64,000 nucleotides of DNA from the NCBI RefSeq assembly GCF_029227915.1, contig NC_079880.1:29507501-29571500 (forward strand), given 5' to 3'. The DNA is from Hydractinia symbiolongicarpus (taxonomy: Eukaryota > Cnidaria > Hydrozoa > Anthoathecata > Hydractiniidae). The notes below the pieces were generated by a model. It did no database searches and had not been told where the DNA came from. It worked only from the letters and a program-made list of their open reading frames with translations. Shown here in pieces: positions 11,701 through 26,150 of this stretch; position 1 is the first letter of the stretch, and each line of letters starts with the position of its first letter. The position numbers and the translations under genes were made by a program.

Positions 11701-14700
11701 GTCTCATGCGTTTTAGTGGTGAAAAAATAATTTAAAAAATCGTTCGGGAAATGAGTTTACTCACAGGGTACTTTCTTTATATACATTCGACTATACGGCC
11801 CAAGCCCGGGATTTACGGGAAATCGCGGGTTTTCGTTTGCCGGCGATTAAACTTCTTTTATTCAGCGTCCCATCAAAAATGAAAACATTTTTGAAAACTA
11901 CAAATCTCATGCGTTTTAGTGGTGAAAAAATAATATAAAAAATCGATCGGGAAATGAGTTTACTTCCTGGGTATTTTCTTTGTATACTTTTGACTATACG
12001 GGCCAAGCCCGGGATTTAGGGAAAATCGCTGGTTTTCGTTTGCCGGCGATTAAACCTCTTTCATTAAGCGTCTCATCAAAAATGAAAACATTTTTAAAAA
12101 CTACAAGTCTCATGCGTTTTAGTGGTGAAAAAATAATTTAAAAAATCGTTCGGGAAATGAGTTTACACCCTGGGTACTTTCTTTGTATACTTTTGACTTT
12201 ACAGGTCCAGTCCGGGATTTACGGGAAATCGCAGGTTTTCGTTTGCCGGCGTTTAAACTTCTTTTATTCAGCGTCTCATCAAAAATGAAAACAAGTTTGA
12301 AGACTACAAGTCTCATGCGTTTTAGTGGTGAAAAAATAATTTAAAAAATCGTTCGGGAAATGAGTTTACTCCCTGGGTACTTTCTTTGTATACTTTTGAC
12401 TATACGGGCCGAGTCCGGGATTTACGGAAAGTCGCGGGTTCTAGTTTGCCGGCGATTAAACTTCTTTTATTCAGCGTCTCATCAAAAATAAAACATTTTT
12501 AAAAACTACAAGTCTCATGCGTTTTAGTGGTGAAAAGATAATTTAAAAAATCGTTCGGGAAATGAGTTTACACCCTGGGTACTTTCTTTGTATACTTTTG
12601 ACTTTACAGGTCCAGTCCGGGATTTACGGGAAATCGCAGGTTTTCGTTTGCCGGCGTTTAAACTTCTTTTATTCAGCGTCTCATCAAAAATGAAAACATT
12701 TTTAAAAACTACAAGTCTCATGCGTTTTAGTGGTGAAAAAATAATTTAAAAAATCGTTCGGGAAATGAGTTTACTCACAGGGTACTTTCTTTATATACAT
12801 TCGACTATACGGCCCAAGCCCGGGATTTACGGGAAATCGCGGGTTTTCGTTTGCCGGCGATTAAACTTCTTTTATTCAGCGTCCCATCAAAAATGAAAAC
12901 ATTTTTGAAAACTACAAATCTCATGCGTTTTAGTGGTGAAAAAATAATATAAAAAATCGATCGGGAAATGAGTTTACTTCCTGGGTATTTTCTTTGTATA
13001 CTTTTGACTATACGGGCCAAGCCCGGGATTTAGGGAAAATCGCTGGTTTTCGTTTGCCGGCGATTAAACCTCTTTCATTAAGCGTCTCATCAAAAATGAA
13101 AACATTTTTAAAAACTACAAGTCTCATGCGTTTTAGTGGTGAAAAAATAATTTAAAAAATCGTTCGGAAAATGAGTTTACTCCCTGGGTACTTTCTTTGT
13201 ATACTTTTGACTATACGGGCCGAGTCCGGGATTTACGGAAAGTCGCGGGTTCTAGTTTGCCGGCGATTAAACTTCTTTTATTCAGCGTCTCATCAAAAAT
13301 AAAACATTTTTAAAAACTACAAGTCTCATGCGTTTTAGTGGTGAAAAGATAATTTAAAAAATCGTTTGGGAAATGAGTTTACACCCTGGGTACTTTCTTT
13401 GTATACTTTTGACTTTACAGGTCCAGTCCGGGATTTACGGGAAATCGCAGGTTTTCGTTTGCCGGCGTTTAAACTTCTTTTATTCAGCGTCTCATCAAAA
13501 ATGAAAACAAGTTTGAAGACTACAAGTCTCATGCGTTTTAGTGGTGAAAAAATAATTTAAAAAATCGTTCGGGAAATGAGTTTACTCCCTGGGTACTTTC
13601 TTTGTATACTTTTGACTATACGGGCCGAGTCCGGGATTTACGGAAAGTCGCGGGTTCTAGTTTGCCGGCGATTAAACTTCTTTTATTCAGCGTCTCATCA
13701 AAAATAAAACATTTTTAAAAACTACAAGTCTCATGCGTTTTAGTGGTGAAAAGATAATTTAAAAAATCGTTCGGGAAATGAGTTTACACCCTGGGTACTT
13801 TCTTTGTATACTTTTGACTTTACAGGTCCAGTCCGGGATTTACGGGAAATCGCAGGTTTTCGTTTGCCGGCGTTTAAACTTCTTTTATTCAGCGTCTCAT
13901 CAAAAATAAAACATTTTTGAAAACTACAAGTCTCATGTGTTTTAGTGGTGAAAAAATAATTTAAAAAATCGTTCGGGAAATGAGTTTACTCACAGGGTAC
14001 TTTCTTTATATACATTCGACTATACGGCTCAAGCCCGGGATTTACGGGAAATCGCGGGTTTTCGTTTGCCGGCGATTAAACTTCTTTTATTCAGCGTCCC
14101 ATCAAAAATGAAAACATTTTTGAAAACTACAAATCTCATGCGTTTTAGTGGTGAAAAAATAATATAAAAAATCGATCGGGAAATGAGTTTACTTCCTGGG
14201 TATTTTCTTTGTATACTTTTGACTATACGGGCCAAGCCCGGGATTTAGGGAAAATCGCTGGTTTTCGTTTGCCGGCGATTAAACCTGTTTCATTAAGCGT
14301 CTCATCAAAAATGAAAACATTTTTAAAAACTACAAGTCTCATGCGTTTTAGTGGTGAAAAAATAATTTAAAAAATCGTTCGGAAAATGAGTTTACTCCCT
14401 GGGTACTTTCTTTGTATACTTTTGACTATACGGGCCGAGTCCGGGATTTACGGGAAGTCGCGGGTTTTCGTTTGCCGGCGATTAAACATCTTTTATTCAG
14501 CGTCTCATCAAAAATGAAAACATTTTTAAAAACTACAAGTCTCATGGGCTTTAGTGGTGAAATAATAATTTAAAAAATCGTTCGGGAAATGAGTTTACTC
14601 CCTGGGTACTTTCTTTGTATACTTTTGACTATACGGGCCGAGTCCGGGATTTACGGAAAGTCGCGGGTTTTAGTTTGCCGGCAATTAAACTTCTTTTATT

Positions 14701-14790
14701 CAGCGTCTCATCAAAAATAAAACATTTTTGAAAACTACAAGTCTCATGCGTTTTAGTGGTGAAAAAATAATTTAAAAAATCGTTCGGGAA

Positions 14791-17700
14791 ATGAGTTTAC
14801 TCCCTGGGTACTTTCTTTGTATACTTTTGACTATACGGGCCGAGTCTGGGATTTACGGAAAGTCGCGGGTTTTAGTTTGCCGGCGATTAAACTTCTTTTA
14901 TTCAGCGTCCCATCAAAAATGAAAACATTTTAGAAAACTACAAGTCTCATGCGTTTTAGTGGTGAAAAAATAATTTAAAAAATCGTTCGGGAAATGAGTT
15001 TACTCCCTGGGTACTTTCTTTGTATACTTTTGACTATACGGGCTGAGTCCGGGATTTACGGAAAGTCGCGGGTTTTAGTTTGCCGGCGATTAAACTTCTT
15101 TTATTCAGCGTCTCATCAAAAATAAAACATTTTTGAAAACTACAAGTCTCATGCGTTTTAGTGGTGAAAAGATAATTTAAAAAATCGTTCGGGAAATGAG
15201 TTTACACCCTGGGTACTTTCTTTGTATACTTTTGACTTTACAGGTCCAGTCCGGGATTTACGGGAAATCGCAGGTTTTCGTTTGCCGGCGTTTAAACTTC
15301 TTTTATTCAGCGTCTCATCAAAAATGAAAACAAGTTTGAAGACTACAAGTCTCATGCGTTTTAGTGGTGAAAAAATAATTTAAAAAATCGTTCGGGAAAT
15401 GAGTTTACTCCCTGGGTACTTTCTTTGTATACTTTTGACTATACGGGCCAAGCCCGTGATTTACGGGAAATCGCGGGTTTTCGTTTGCCGGCGATTAAAC
15501 TTCTTTTATTCAGCGTCTCATCAAAAATGAAAACATTTTTGAAAACTACAAGTCTTATGCGTTTTAGTGGTGAAAAAATAATTTAAAAAATCGTTCTGGA
15601 AATGAGTTTACTCACAGGGTACTTTCTTTATATACATTCGACTATACGGCCCAAGCCCGGGATTTACGGAAAATCGCGGGTTTTCGTTTGCCGGCGATTA
15701 AACTTCTTTTATTCAGCGTCCCATCAAAAATGAAAACATTTTTGAAAACTACAAATCTCATGCGTTTTAGTGGTGAAAAAATAATATAAAAAATCGATCG
15801 GGAAATGAGTTTACTTCCTGGGTATTTTCTTTGTATACTTTTGACTATACGGGCCAAGCCCGGGATTTAGGGGAAATCGCTGGTTTTCGTTTGCCGGCGA
15901 TTAAACCTCTTTCATTAAGCGTCTCATCAAAAATGAAAACATTTTTAGAAACTACAAGTCTCATGCGTTTTAGTGGTGAAAAAATAATTTAAAAAATCGT
16001 TCGGAAAATGAGTTTACTCCCTGGGTACTTTCTTTGTATACTTTTGACTATACGGGCCGAGTCCGGGATTTACGGGAAGTCGCGGGTTTTCGTTTGCCGG
16101 CGATTAAACATCTTTTATTCAGCGTCTCATCAAAAATGAAAATATTTTTAAAAACTACAAGTCTCATGGGCTTTAGTGGTGAAATAATAATTTAAAAAAT
16201 CGTTCGGGAAATGAGTTTACACCCTGGGTACTTTCTTTGTATACTTTTGACTAAACGGGCCGAGTCTGGGATTTACGGAAAGTCGCGGGTTTTAGTTTGC
16301 CGGCGATTAAACTTCTTTTATTCAGCGTCCCATCAAAAATGAAAACATTTTTGAAAACTACAAGTCTCATGCGTTTTAGTGGTGAAAAAATAATTTAAAA
16401 AATCGTTCGGGAAATGAGTTTACTCCCTGGGTACTTTCTTTGTATACTTTTGACTATACGGGCTGAGTCCGGGATTTACGGAAAGTCGCGGGTTTTAGTT
16501 TGCCGGCGATTAAACTTCTTTTATTCAGCGTCTCATCAAAAATAAAACATTTTTGAAAACTACAAGTCTCATGCGTTTTAGTGGTGAAAAGATAATTTAA
16601 AAAATCGTTCGGGAAATGAGTTTACACCCTGGGTACTTTCTTTGTATACTTTTGACTTTACAGGTCCAGTCCGGGATTTACGGGAAATCGCAGGTTTTCG
16701 TTTGCCGGCGTTTAAACTTCTTTTATTCAGCGTCTCATCAAAAATGAAAACAAGTTTGAAGACTACAAGTCTCATGCGTTTTAGTGGTGAAAAAATAATT
16801 TAAAAAATCGTTCGGGAAATGAGTTTACTGCCTGGGTACTTTCTTTGTATACTTTTGACTATACGGGCCAAGCCCGGGATTTACGGGAAATCGCGGGTTT
16901 TCGTTTGCCGGCGATTAAACTTCTTTTATTCAGCGTCTCATCAAAAATGAAAACATTTTTGAAAACTACAAGTCTTATGCGTTTTAGTGGTGAAAAAATA
17001 ATTTAAAAAATCGTTCTGGAAATGAGTTTACTGACAGGGTACTTTCTTTATATACATTCGACTATACGGCCCAAGCCCGGGATTTACGGGAAATCGCGGG
17101 TTTTCGTTTGCCGGCGATTAAACTTCTTTTATTCAGCGTCCCATCAAAAATGAAAACATTTTTGAAAACTACAAATCTCATGCGTTTTAGTGGTGAAAAA
17201 ATAATATAAAAAATCGATTGGGAAATGAGTTTACTTCCTGGGTATTTTCTTTGTATACTTTTGACTATACGGGCCAAGCCCGGGATTTACGGGAAATCGC
17301 TGGTTTTCGTTTGCCGGCGATTAAACCTCTTTCATTAAGGGTCTCATCAAAAATGAAAACATTTTTAGAAACTACAAGTCTCATGCGTTTTAGTGGTGAA
17401 AAAATAATTTAAAAAATCGTTCGGAAAATGAGTTTACTCCCTGGGTACTTTCTTTGTATACTTTTGACTATACGGGCCGAGTCCGGGATTTACGGAAAAT
17501 CGCGGGTTTTCGTTTGCCGGCGATTAAACCACTTTCATTAAGCGTCTCATCAAAAATGAAAACATTTCTGAAAACTACAAGTCTCATGGGCTTTAGTGGT
17601 GAAATAATAATTTAAAAAATCGTTCGGGAAATGAGTTTACACCCTGGGTACTTTCTTTGTATACTTTTGACTAAACGGGCCGAGTCTGGGATTTACGGAA

Positions 17701-19720
17701 AGTCGCGGGTTTTAGTTTGCCGGCGATTAAACCACTTTCATTAAGCGTCTCATCAAAAATGAAAACATTTCTGAAAACTACAAGTCTCATGGGCTTTAGT
17801 GGTGAAATAATAATTTAAAAAATCGTTCGGGAAATGAGTTTACACCCTGGGTACTTTCTTTGTATACTTTTGACTAAACGGGCCGAGTCTGGGATTTACG
17901 GAAAGTCGCGGGTTTTAGTTTGCCGGCGATTAAACTTCTTTTATTCAGCGTCCCATCAAAAATGAAAACATTTTTGAAAACTACAAGTCTCATGCGTTTT
18001 AGTGGTGAAAAGATAATTTAAAAAATCGTTCGGGAAATGAGTTTACACCCTGGGTACTTTCTTTGTATACTTTTGACTTTACAGGTCCAGTCCGGGATTT
18101 ACGGGAAATCGCAGGTTTTCGTTTGCCGGCGTTTAAACTTCTTTTATTCAGCGTCTCATCAAAAATGAAAACAAGTTTGAAGACTACAAGTCTCATGCGT
18201 TTTAGTGGTGAAAAAATAATTTAAAAAATCGTTCGGGAAATGAGTTTACTCCCTGGGTACTTTCTTTGTATACTTTTGACTATACGGGCCAAGCCCGGGA
18301 TTTACGGGAAATCGCGGGTTTTCGTTTGCCGGCGATTAAACTTCTTTTATTCAGCGTCTCATCAAAAATGAAAACATTTTTGAAAACTACAAGTCTTATG
18401 CGTTTTAGTGGTGAAAAAATAATTTAAAAAATCGTTCTGGAAATGAGTTTACTGACAGGGTACTTTCTTTATATACATTCGACTATACGGCCCAAGCCCG
18501 GGATTTACGGGAAATCGCGGGTTTTCGTTTGCCGGCGATTAAACTTCTTTTATTCAGCGTCCCATCAAAAATGAAAACATTTTTGAAAACTACAAATCTC
18601 ATGCGTTTTAGTGGTGAAAAAATAATATAAAAAATCGATTGGGAAATGAGTTTACTTCCTGGGTATTTTCTTTGTATACTTTTGACTATACGGGCCAAGC
18701 CCGGGATTTACGGGAAATCGCTGGTTTTCGTTTGCCGGCGATTAAACCTCTTTCATTAAGGGTCTCATCAAAAAGGAAAACATTTTTAGAAACTACAAGT
18801 CTCATGCGTTTTAGTGGTGAAAAAATAATTTAAAAAATCGTTCGGAAAATGAGTTTACTCCCTGGGTACTTTCTTTGTATACTTTTGACTATACGGGCCG
18901 AGTCCGGGATTTACGGGAAGTCGCGGGTTTTCGTTTGCCGGCGATTAAACATCTTTTATTCAGCGTCTCATCAAAAATGAAAACATTTTTAAAAACTACA
19001 AGTCTCATGGGCTTTAGTGGTGAAATAATAATTTAAAAAATCGTTCGGGAAATGAGTTTACACCCTGGGTACTTTCTTTGTATACTTTTGACTAAACGGG
19101 CCGAGTCTGGGATTTACGGAAAGTCGCGGGTTTTAGTTTGCCGGCGATTAAACTTCTTTTATTCAGCGTCCCATCAAAAATGAAAACATTTTTGAAAACT
19201 ACAAGTCTCATGCGTTTTAATGGTGAAAAAATAATTTAAAAAATCGTTCGGGAAATGAGTTTACTCCCTGGGTACTTTCTTTGTATACTTTTGACTATAC
19301 GGGCTGAGTCCGGGATTTACGGAAAGTCGCGGGTTTTAGTTTGCCGGCGATTAAACTTCTTTTATTCAGCGTCTCATCAAAAATAAAACATTTTTGAAAA
19401 CTACAAGTCTCATGCGTTTTAGTGGTGAAAAGATAATTTAAAAAATCGTTCGGGAAATGAATTTACACCCTGGGTACTTTCTTTGTATACTTTTGACTTT
19501 ACAGGTCCAGTCCGGGATTTACGGGAAATCGCAGGTTTTCGTTTGCCGACGTTTAAACTTCTTTTATTCAGCGTCTCATCAAAAATGAAAACAACTTTGA
19601 AGACTAAAAGTCTCATGCGTTTTAGTGGTGAAAAAATAATTTAAAAAATCGTTCGGGAAATGAGTTTACTCCCTGGGTACTTTCTTTGTATACTTTTGAC
19701 TATACGGGCCAAGCCCAGGA
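14791..19720 (+). repeat. Higher-order repeat: 7-monomer units (1,420-1,421 bp), about 3.5 copies
   Basis: Unit starts at 14,791, 16,211, 17,631 and 19,052 are spaced 1,420, 1,420 and 1,421 bp apart. The units share a monomer with GAGTCTGGG, followed by a GACTTTACAGG-type monomer, GCCAAGCCC and CTCACAGGG-type monomers, and a CATGGGCTTTAGTGGTGAAATAATAA monomer. In the third unit the second monomer (17,834) is a copy of the first (CTAAACGGG), so one monomer has been replaced while the total length is kept, consistent with gene conversion. The fourth unit is partial and diverges at about 19.7 kb. The repeated 65- and 71-codon frames at 1,420-bp spacing are by-products of this structure. Confidence 0.85.
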
Positions 19721-20877
19721 TTTACGGGAAGTCGCGGGTTTTCGTTTGCCGGCGATTAAACATCTTTTATTCAGCGTCTCATCAAAAATGAAAACATTTT
19801 TAAAAACTACAAGTCTCATGGGCTTTAGTGGTGAAATAATAATTTAAAAAATCGTTCGGGAAATGAGTTTACACCCTGGGTACTTTCTTTGTATACTTTT
19901 GACTATACTGGTTGAGTCCGGGATTTACGGAAAGTCGCGGGTTTTAGTTTGCCGGCAATTAAACTTCTTTTATTCAGCGTCTCATCAAAAATGAAAACAT
20001 TTTTAAAAACTACAAGTCTCATGCGTTTTAGTGGTGAAAAAATAATTTAAAAAATCGTTCGGGAAATGAGTTTACTCCCTGGGTACTTTCTTTGTATACT
20101 TTTGACTATACGGGCCAAGCCCGGGATTTACGGGAAATCGCGGGTTTTCGTTTGCCGGCGATTAAACTTCTTTTATTCAGCGTCTCATCAAAAATGAGAA
20201 CATTTTTGAAAACTACAAGTCTTATGCGTTTTAGTGGTGAAAAAATAATTTAAAAAATCGTTCTGAAAATGAGTTTACTCACAGGGTACTTTCTTTATAT
20301 ACATTCGACTATACGGCCCAAGCCCGGGATTTACGGGAAATCGCGGGTTTTCGTTTGCCGGCGATTAAACTTCTTTTATTCAGCGTCCCATCAAAAATGA
20401 AAACATTTTTGAAAACTACAAATCTCATGCGTTTTAGTGGTGAAAAAATAATATAAAAAATCGTTCGGGAAATGAGTTTACTCCCTGGGTATTTTTTTTG
20501 TATACTTTTGACTTTACAGGTCCAGTCCGGGATTTACGGGAAATCGCAGGTTTTCGTTTGCCGGCGTTTAAATTTCTTTTATTCAGCGTCTCATCAAAAA
20601 TGAAAACAAGTTTGAAGACTACAAGTCTCATGCGTTTTAGTGGTGAAAAAATAATTTAAAAAATCGTTCTGGAAATGAGTTTACTCACAGGGTACTTTCT
20701 TTATAAACATTCGACTATACGGCACAAGCCCGGGATTTACGGGAAATCGTGGGCTTTCGTTTGCCGGCGATTAAACCTCTTTCATTAAGCGTCTCATCAA
20801 AAATGAAAACACTTTTGAAAACTACAAGTCTCATGCGTTTTAGTGGTGAAAAAAAAATTTAAAAAATCGTTCGGAAA

Positions 20878-23800
20878 ATGAGTTTACTCCCCGGGTACTT
20901 TCTTTGTAAACTTTTGACTATACAGGCCGAGTCCGGGATTTACGGGAAATCACGGGTTTTCGTTTGCTGGCGATTAAACTTCTTTTATTCAGCGTCCCAT
21001 CAAAAATGAAAACATTTTTGAAAACTACAAGTCTCATGCGTTTTAGTGGTGAAAAAATAATTTAAAAAATCGTTCGGAAAATGAGTTTACTCCCTGGGTA
21101 TTTTCTTTGTATACTTTTCACTATACGGGCCGAGTCCGGGATTTACGGGAAGTCGCGGGTTTTCGTTTGCCGGCGATTAAACTTCTTTTATTCAGCGTCT
21201 CATCAAAAATGAAAACATTTTTAAAAACTACAAGTCTCATGGGCTTTAGTGGTGAAATAATAATTTAAAAAATTGTTCGGGAAATGAGTTTACACCCTGG
21301 GTACTTTCTTTGTATACTTTTGACTATACGGGCCGATTCCGGGATTTACGGGAAATCGCGGGTTTTCGTTTGCCGGCGATTAAACTTCTTTTATTCAGCG
21401 TCCCATCAAAAATGAAAACATTTTTGAAAACTACAAGTCTCATGCGTTTTAGTGGTGAAAAAATAATTTAAAAAATCGTTCGGGAAATGAGTTTACTCCC
21501 TGGGTACTTTCTTTGTATACTTTTGACTATACGGGCCGAGTCCGGGATTTACGGAAAGTCGCGGGTTTTAGTTTGCCGGCGATTAAACTTCTTTTATTCA
21601 GCGTTTCATCAAAAATGAAAACATTTTTAAAAACTACAAGTCTCATGGGCTTTAGAGGTGAAATAATAATTTAAAAAATCGTTCGGGTAATGAGTTTACA
21701 TCCGGGGTACTTTCTTTGTATACTTTTGACTATACGGGCCGAGTCCGGGATTTTCGGTAAATCGCAGGTTTTCGTTTGCCGGCGATTAAACTTCTTTTAT
21801 TCAGCGTCTCATCAAAAATGAAAACAAGTTTGAAGACTACAAGTCTCATGCGTTTTAGTGGTGAAAAAATAATTTAAAAAATCTTTCGGGAAATGAGTTT
21901 ACTCCCTGGGTACTTTCTTTGTATACTTTTGACTATACGGGCCAAGCCCGGGATTTACGGGAAATCGCGGGTTTTCGTTTGCCGGCGATTAAACTTCTTT
22001 TATTCAGCGTCTCATCAATAATGAAAACACTTTTGAAAACTACAAGTCTCATGCGTTTTAGTGGTGAAAAAAAAATTTAAAAAATCGTTCGGAAAATGAG
22101 TTTACTCCCCGGGTACTTTCTTTGTAAACTTTTGACTATACAGGCCGAGTCCGGGATTTACGGGAAATCGCGGGTTTTCGTTTGCTGGCGATTAAACTTC
22201 TTTTATTCAGCGTCCCATCAAAAATGAAAACATTTTTGAAAACTACAAGTCTCATGCGTTTTAGTGGTGAAAAAATAATTTAAAAAATCGTTCGGAAAAT
22301 GAGTTTACTGCCTGGGTATTTTCTTTGTATACTTTTGACTATACGTGCCGAGTCCGGGATTTACGGGAAGTCGCGGGTTTTCGTTTGCCGGCGATTAAAC
22401 TTCTTTTATTCAGCGTCTCATCAAAAATGAAAACATTTTTAAAAACTACAAGTCTCATGGGCTTTAGTGGTGATATAATAATTTAAAAAATCGTTCGGGA
22501 AATGAGTTTACACCCTGGGTACTTTCTTTGTATACTTTTGACTATACGGGCCGATTCCGGGATTTACGGGAAATCGCGGGTTTTCGTTTGCCGGCGATTA
22601 AACTTCTTTTATTCAGAGTCCCATCAAAAATGAAAACATTTTTGAAAACTACAAGTCTGATGCGTTTTAGTGGTGAAAAAATAATTTAAAAAATCGTTCG
22701 GGAAATGAGTTTACTCCCTGGGTACTTTCTTTGTATACTTTTGACTATACGGGCCGAGTCCGGGATTTACGGAAAGTCGCGGGTTTTAGTTTGCCGGCGA
22801 TTAAACTTCTTTTATTCAGCGTCTCATCAAAAATGAAAACATTTTTAAAAACTACAAGTCTCATGGGCTTTAGTGGTGAAATAATAATTTAAAAAATCGT
22901 TCGGGTAATGAGTTTACACCCGGGGTACTTTCTTTGTATACTTTTGACTATACGGGCTGAGTCCGGGATTTTCGGTAAATCGCAGGTTTTCGTTTGCCGA
23001 CGATTAAACTCTTTTATTCAGCGTCCCATCAAAAATGAAAACATTTTTGAAAACTACAAGTCTCATGCGTTTTAGTGGTGAAAAAATAATTTAAAAAATC
23101 GTTCGGAAATGAGTTTACTCCCTGGGTACTTTCTTTGTATACTTTTGACTATACGGGCCGAGTCCGGGATTTACGGAAAGTCGCGGGTTTTAGTTTGCCG
23201 GCGATTAAACTTCTTTTATTCAGCGTCTCATCAAAAATGAAAACATTTTTAAAAACTACAAGTCTCATGGGCTTTAGTGGTGAAATAATAATTTAAAAAA
23301 TCGTTCGGGTAATGAGTTTACACCCGGGGTACTTTCTTTGTATACTTTTGACTATACGGGCTGAGTCCGGGATTTTCGGTAAATCGCAGGTTTTCGTTTG
23401 CCGGCGATTAAACTTCTTTTATTCAGCGTCTCATCAAAAATGAAAACAAGTTTGAAGACTACAAGTCTCATGCGTTTTAGTGGTGAAAAAATAATTTAAA
23501 AAATCGTTCGGGAAATGAGTTTACTCCCTGGGTACTTTCTTTGTATACTTTTGACTATACGGGCCAAGCCCGGGATTTACGGGAAATCGCGGGTTTTCGT
23601 TTGCCGGCGATTAAACTTCTTTTATTCAGCGTCTCATCAAAAATGAAAACATTTTTGAAAACTACAAGTCTTATGCGTTTTAGTGGTGAAAAAATAATTT
23701 AATAAATCGTTCTGGAAATGAGTTTACTCACAGGGTACCTTCTTTATATACATTCGACTATACGGCCCAAGCCCGGGATTTACGGGAAATCGCGGGTTTT

Positions 23801-26150
23801 CGTTTGCCGGCGATTAAACCTCTTTCATTAAGCGTCTCATCAAAAATGAAAACACTTTTAAAAACTACAAGTCTCATGCGTTTTAGTGGTGAAAAAAAAA
23901 TTTAAAAAATCGTTCGGAAAAAGAATTTACTCCCCGGGTACTTTCTTTGTAAACTTTTGACTATACAGGCCGAGTCCGGGATTTACGGGAAATCGCCGGT
24001 TTTCGTTTGCCGGCGATTAAACTTCTTTTATTCAGCGTCTCATCAAAAATGTAAACATTTTTAAAAACTACAAGTCTCATGGGCTTTAGTGGTGAAATAA
24101 TAATTTAAAAAATCGTTCGGGAAATGAGTTTACACCCTGGGTACTTTCTTTGTATACTTTTGACTATACGGGCCGAGTCCGGGATTTACGGGAAATCGCG
24201 GGTTTTCGTTTGCCGGCGATTAAACTTCTTTTATTCAGCGTCCCATCAAAAATGAAAACATTTTTGAAAACTACAAGTCTCATGCGTTTTAGTGGTGAAA
24301 AAATATTTTAAAAAATCGTTCGGGAAATGAGTTTACTCCCTGGGTACTTTCTTTGTATACTTTTGACTATACGGGCCGAGTCCGGGATTTACGGAAAGTC
24401 GCGGGTTTTAGATTGCCGACGATTAAACTTCTTTTTTTCAGCGTCTCATCAAAAATGAAAACATTTTTAAAAACTACAAGTCTCATGGGCTTTAGAGGTG
24501 AAATAATAATTTAAAAAATCGTTCGGGTAATGAGTTCACACCCGGGATACTTTCTTTGTATACTTTTGACTATACGGGCCGAGTCCGGGATTTTCGGTAA
24601 ATCGCAGGTTTTCGTTTGCCGGCGATTAAACTTCTTTTATTCAGCGTCTCATCAAAAATGAAAACATTTTTGAAAACTACAAGTCTCATGCGTTTTAGTG
24701 GTGAAAAAATAATTTAAAAAATCGTTCGGGAAATGAGTTTACTCCCTGGGTACTTTCTTTGTATACTTTTGACTATACGGGCCAAGCCCGGGATTTACGG
24801 GAAATCGCGGGTTTTCGTTTGCCGGCGATTAAACTTCTTTTATTCAGCGTCTCATCAATAATGAAAACACTTTTGAAAACTACAAGTCTCATGCGTTTTA
24901 GTGGTGAAAAAATAATTTAAAAAATCGTTCTGGAAATGAGTTTACTCACAGGGTACCTTCTTTATATACATTCGACTATACGGCCCAAGCCCGGGATTTA
25001 CGGGAAATCGCGGCTTTTCGTTTGCCGGCGATTAAACCTCTTTCATTAAGCGTCTCATCAAAAATGAAAACACTTTTAAAAACTAAAAGTCTCATGCGTT
25101 TTAGTGGTGAAAAAAAAATTTAAATAATCGTTCGGAAAAAGAATTTACTCCCCGGGTACTTTCTTTGTAAACTTTTGACTATACAGGCCGAGTCCGGGAT
25201 TTACGGGAAATCGCGGGTTTTCGTTTGCCGGCGATTAAACTTCTTTTATTCAGCGTCTCATCAAAAATGTAAACATTTTTAAAAACTACAAGTCTCATGG
25301 GCTTTAGTGGTGAAATAATAATTTAAAAAATCGTTTGGGAAATGAGTTTACACCCTGGGTACTTTCTTTGTATACTTTTGACTATACGGGCCGAGTCCGG
25401 GATTTACGGGAAATCGCGGGTTTTCGTTTGCCGGCGATTAAACTTCTTTTATTCAGCGTCCCATCAAAAATGAAAACATTTTTGAAAACTACAAGTCTCA
25501 TGCGTTTTAGTGGTGAAAAAATATTTTAAAAAATCGTTCGGGAAATGAGTTTACTCCCTGGGTACTTTCTTTGTATAATTTTGACTATACGGGCCGAGTC
25601 CGGGATTTACGGAAAGTCGCGGGTTTTAGATTGCCGACGATTAAACTTCTTTTATTCAGCGTCTCATCAAAAATGAAAACATTTTTAAAAACTACAAGTC
25701 TCATGGGCTTTAGAGGTGAAATAATAATTTAAAAAATCGTTCGGGTAATGAGTTTACACCCGGGATACTTTCTTTGTATACTTTTGACTATACGGGCCGA
25801 GTCCGGGATTTTCGGTAAATCGCAGGTTTTCGTTTGCCGGCGATTAAACTTCTTTTATTCAGCGTCTCATCAAAAATGAAAACATTTTTGAAAACTACAA
25901 GTCTCATGCGTTTTAGTGGTGAAAAAATAATTTAAAAAATCGTTCGGGAAATGAGTTTACTCCCTGGGTACTTTCTTTGTATACTTTTGATTATACGGGC
26001 CGAGACCGGGGTTTCCGGGAAATGGCGGGTTTTCGTTTGCCGGCGATTAAACTTCTTTTATTCACCGTCTCATCAAAAATAAAACATTTTTGAAAACTAC
26101 AAGTCTCATGTGTTTTAGTGGTGAAAAGATAATTTAAAAAATCGTTCGGG
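20878..26150 (+). repeat. Higher-order repeat: 6-monomer units (1,218 bp) with a 404-bp dimer insertion
   Basis: Diagnostic monomers recur at exact 1,218-bp steps. The GGGTAATGAG type occurs at 21,690 and 22,908, and again at 23,312, 24,530 and 25,748. The GGAAAAAGAATTTAC variant occurs at 23,921 and 25,139. The TTGTAAAC type occurs at 20,878 and 22,096. The 404-bp step from 22,908 to 23,312 is an inserted dimer with two single-base losses. This zone differs in period and monomer composition from the 7-mer zone upstream, so the two were homogenised separately. Confidence 0.8.
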
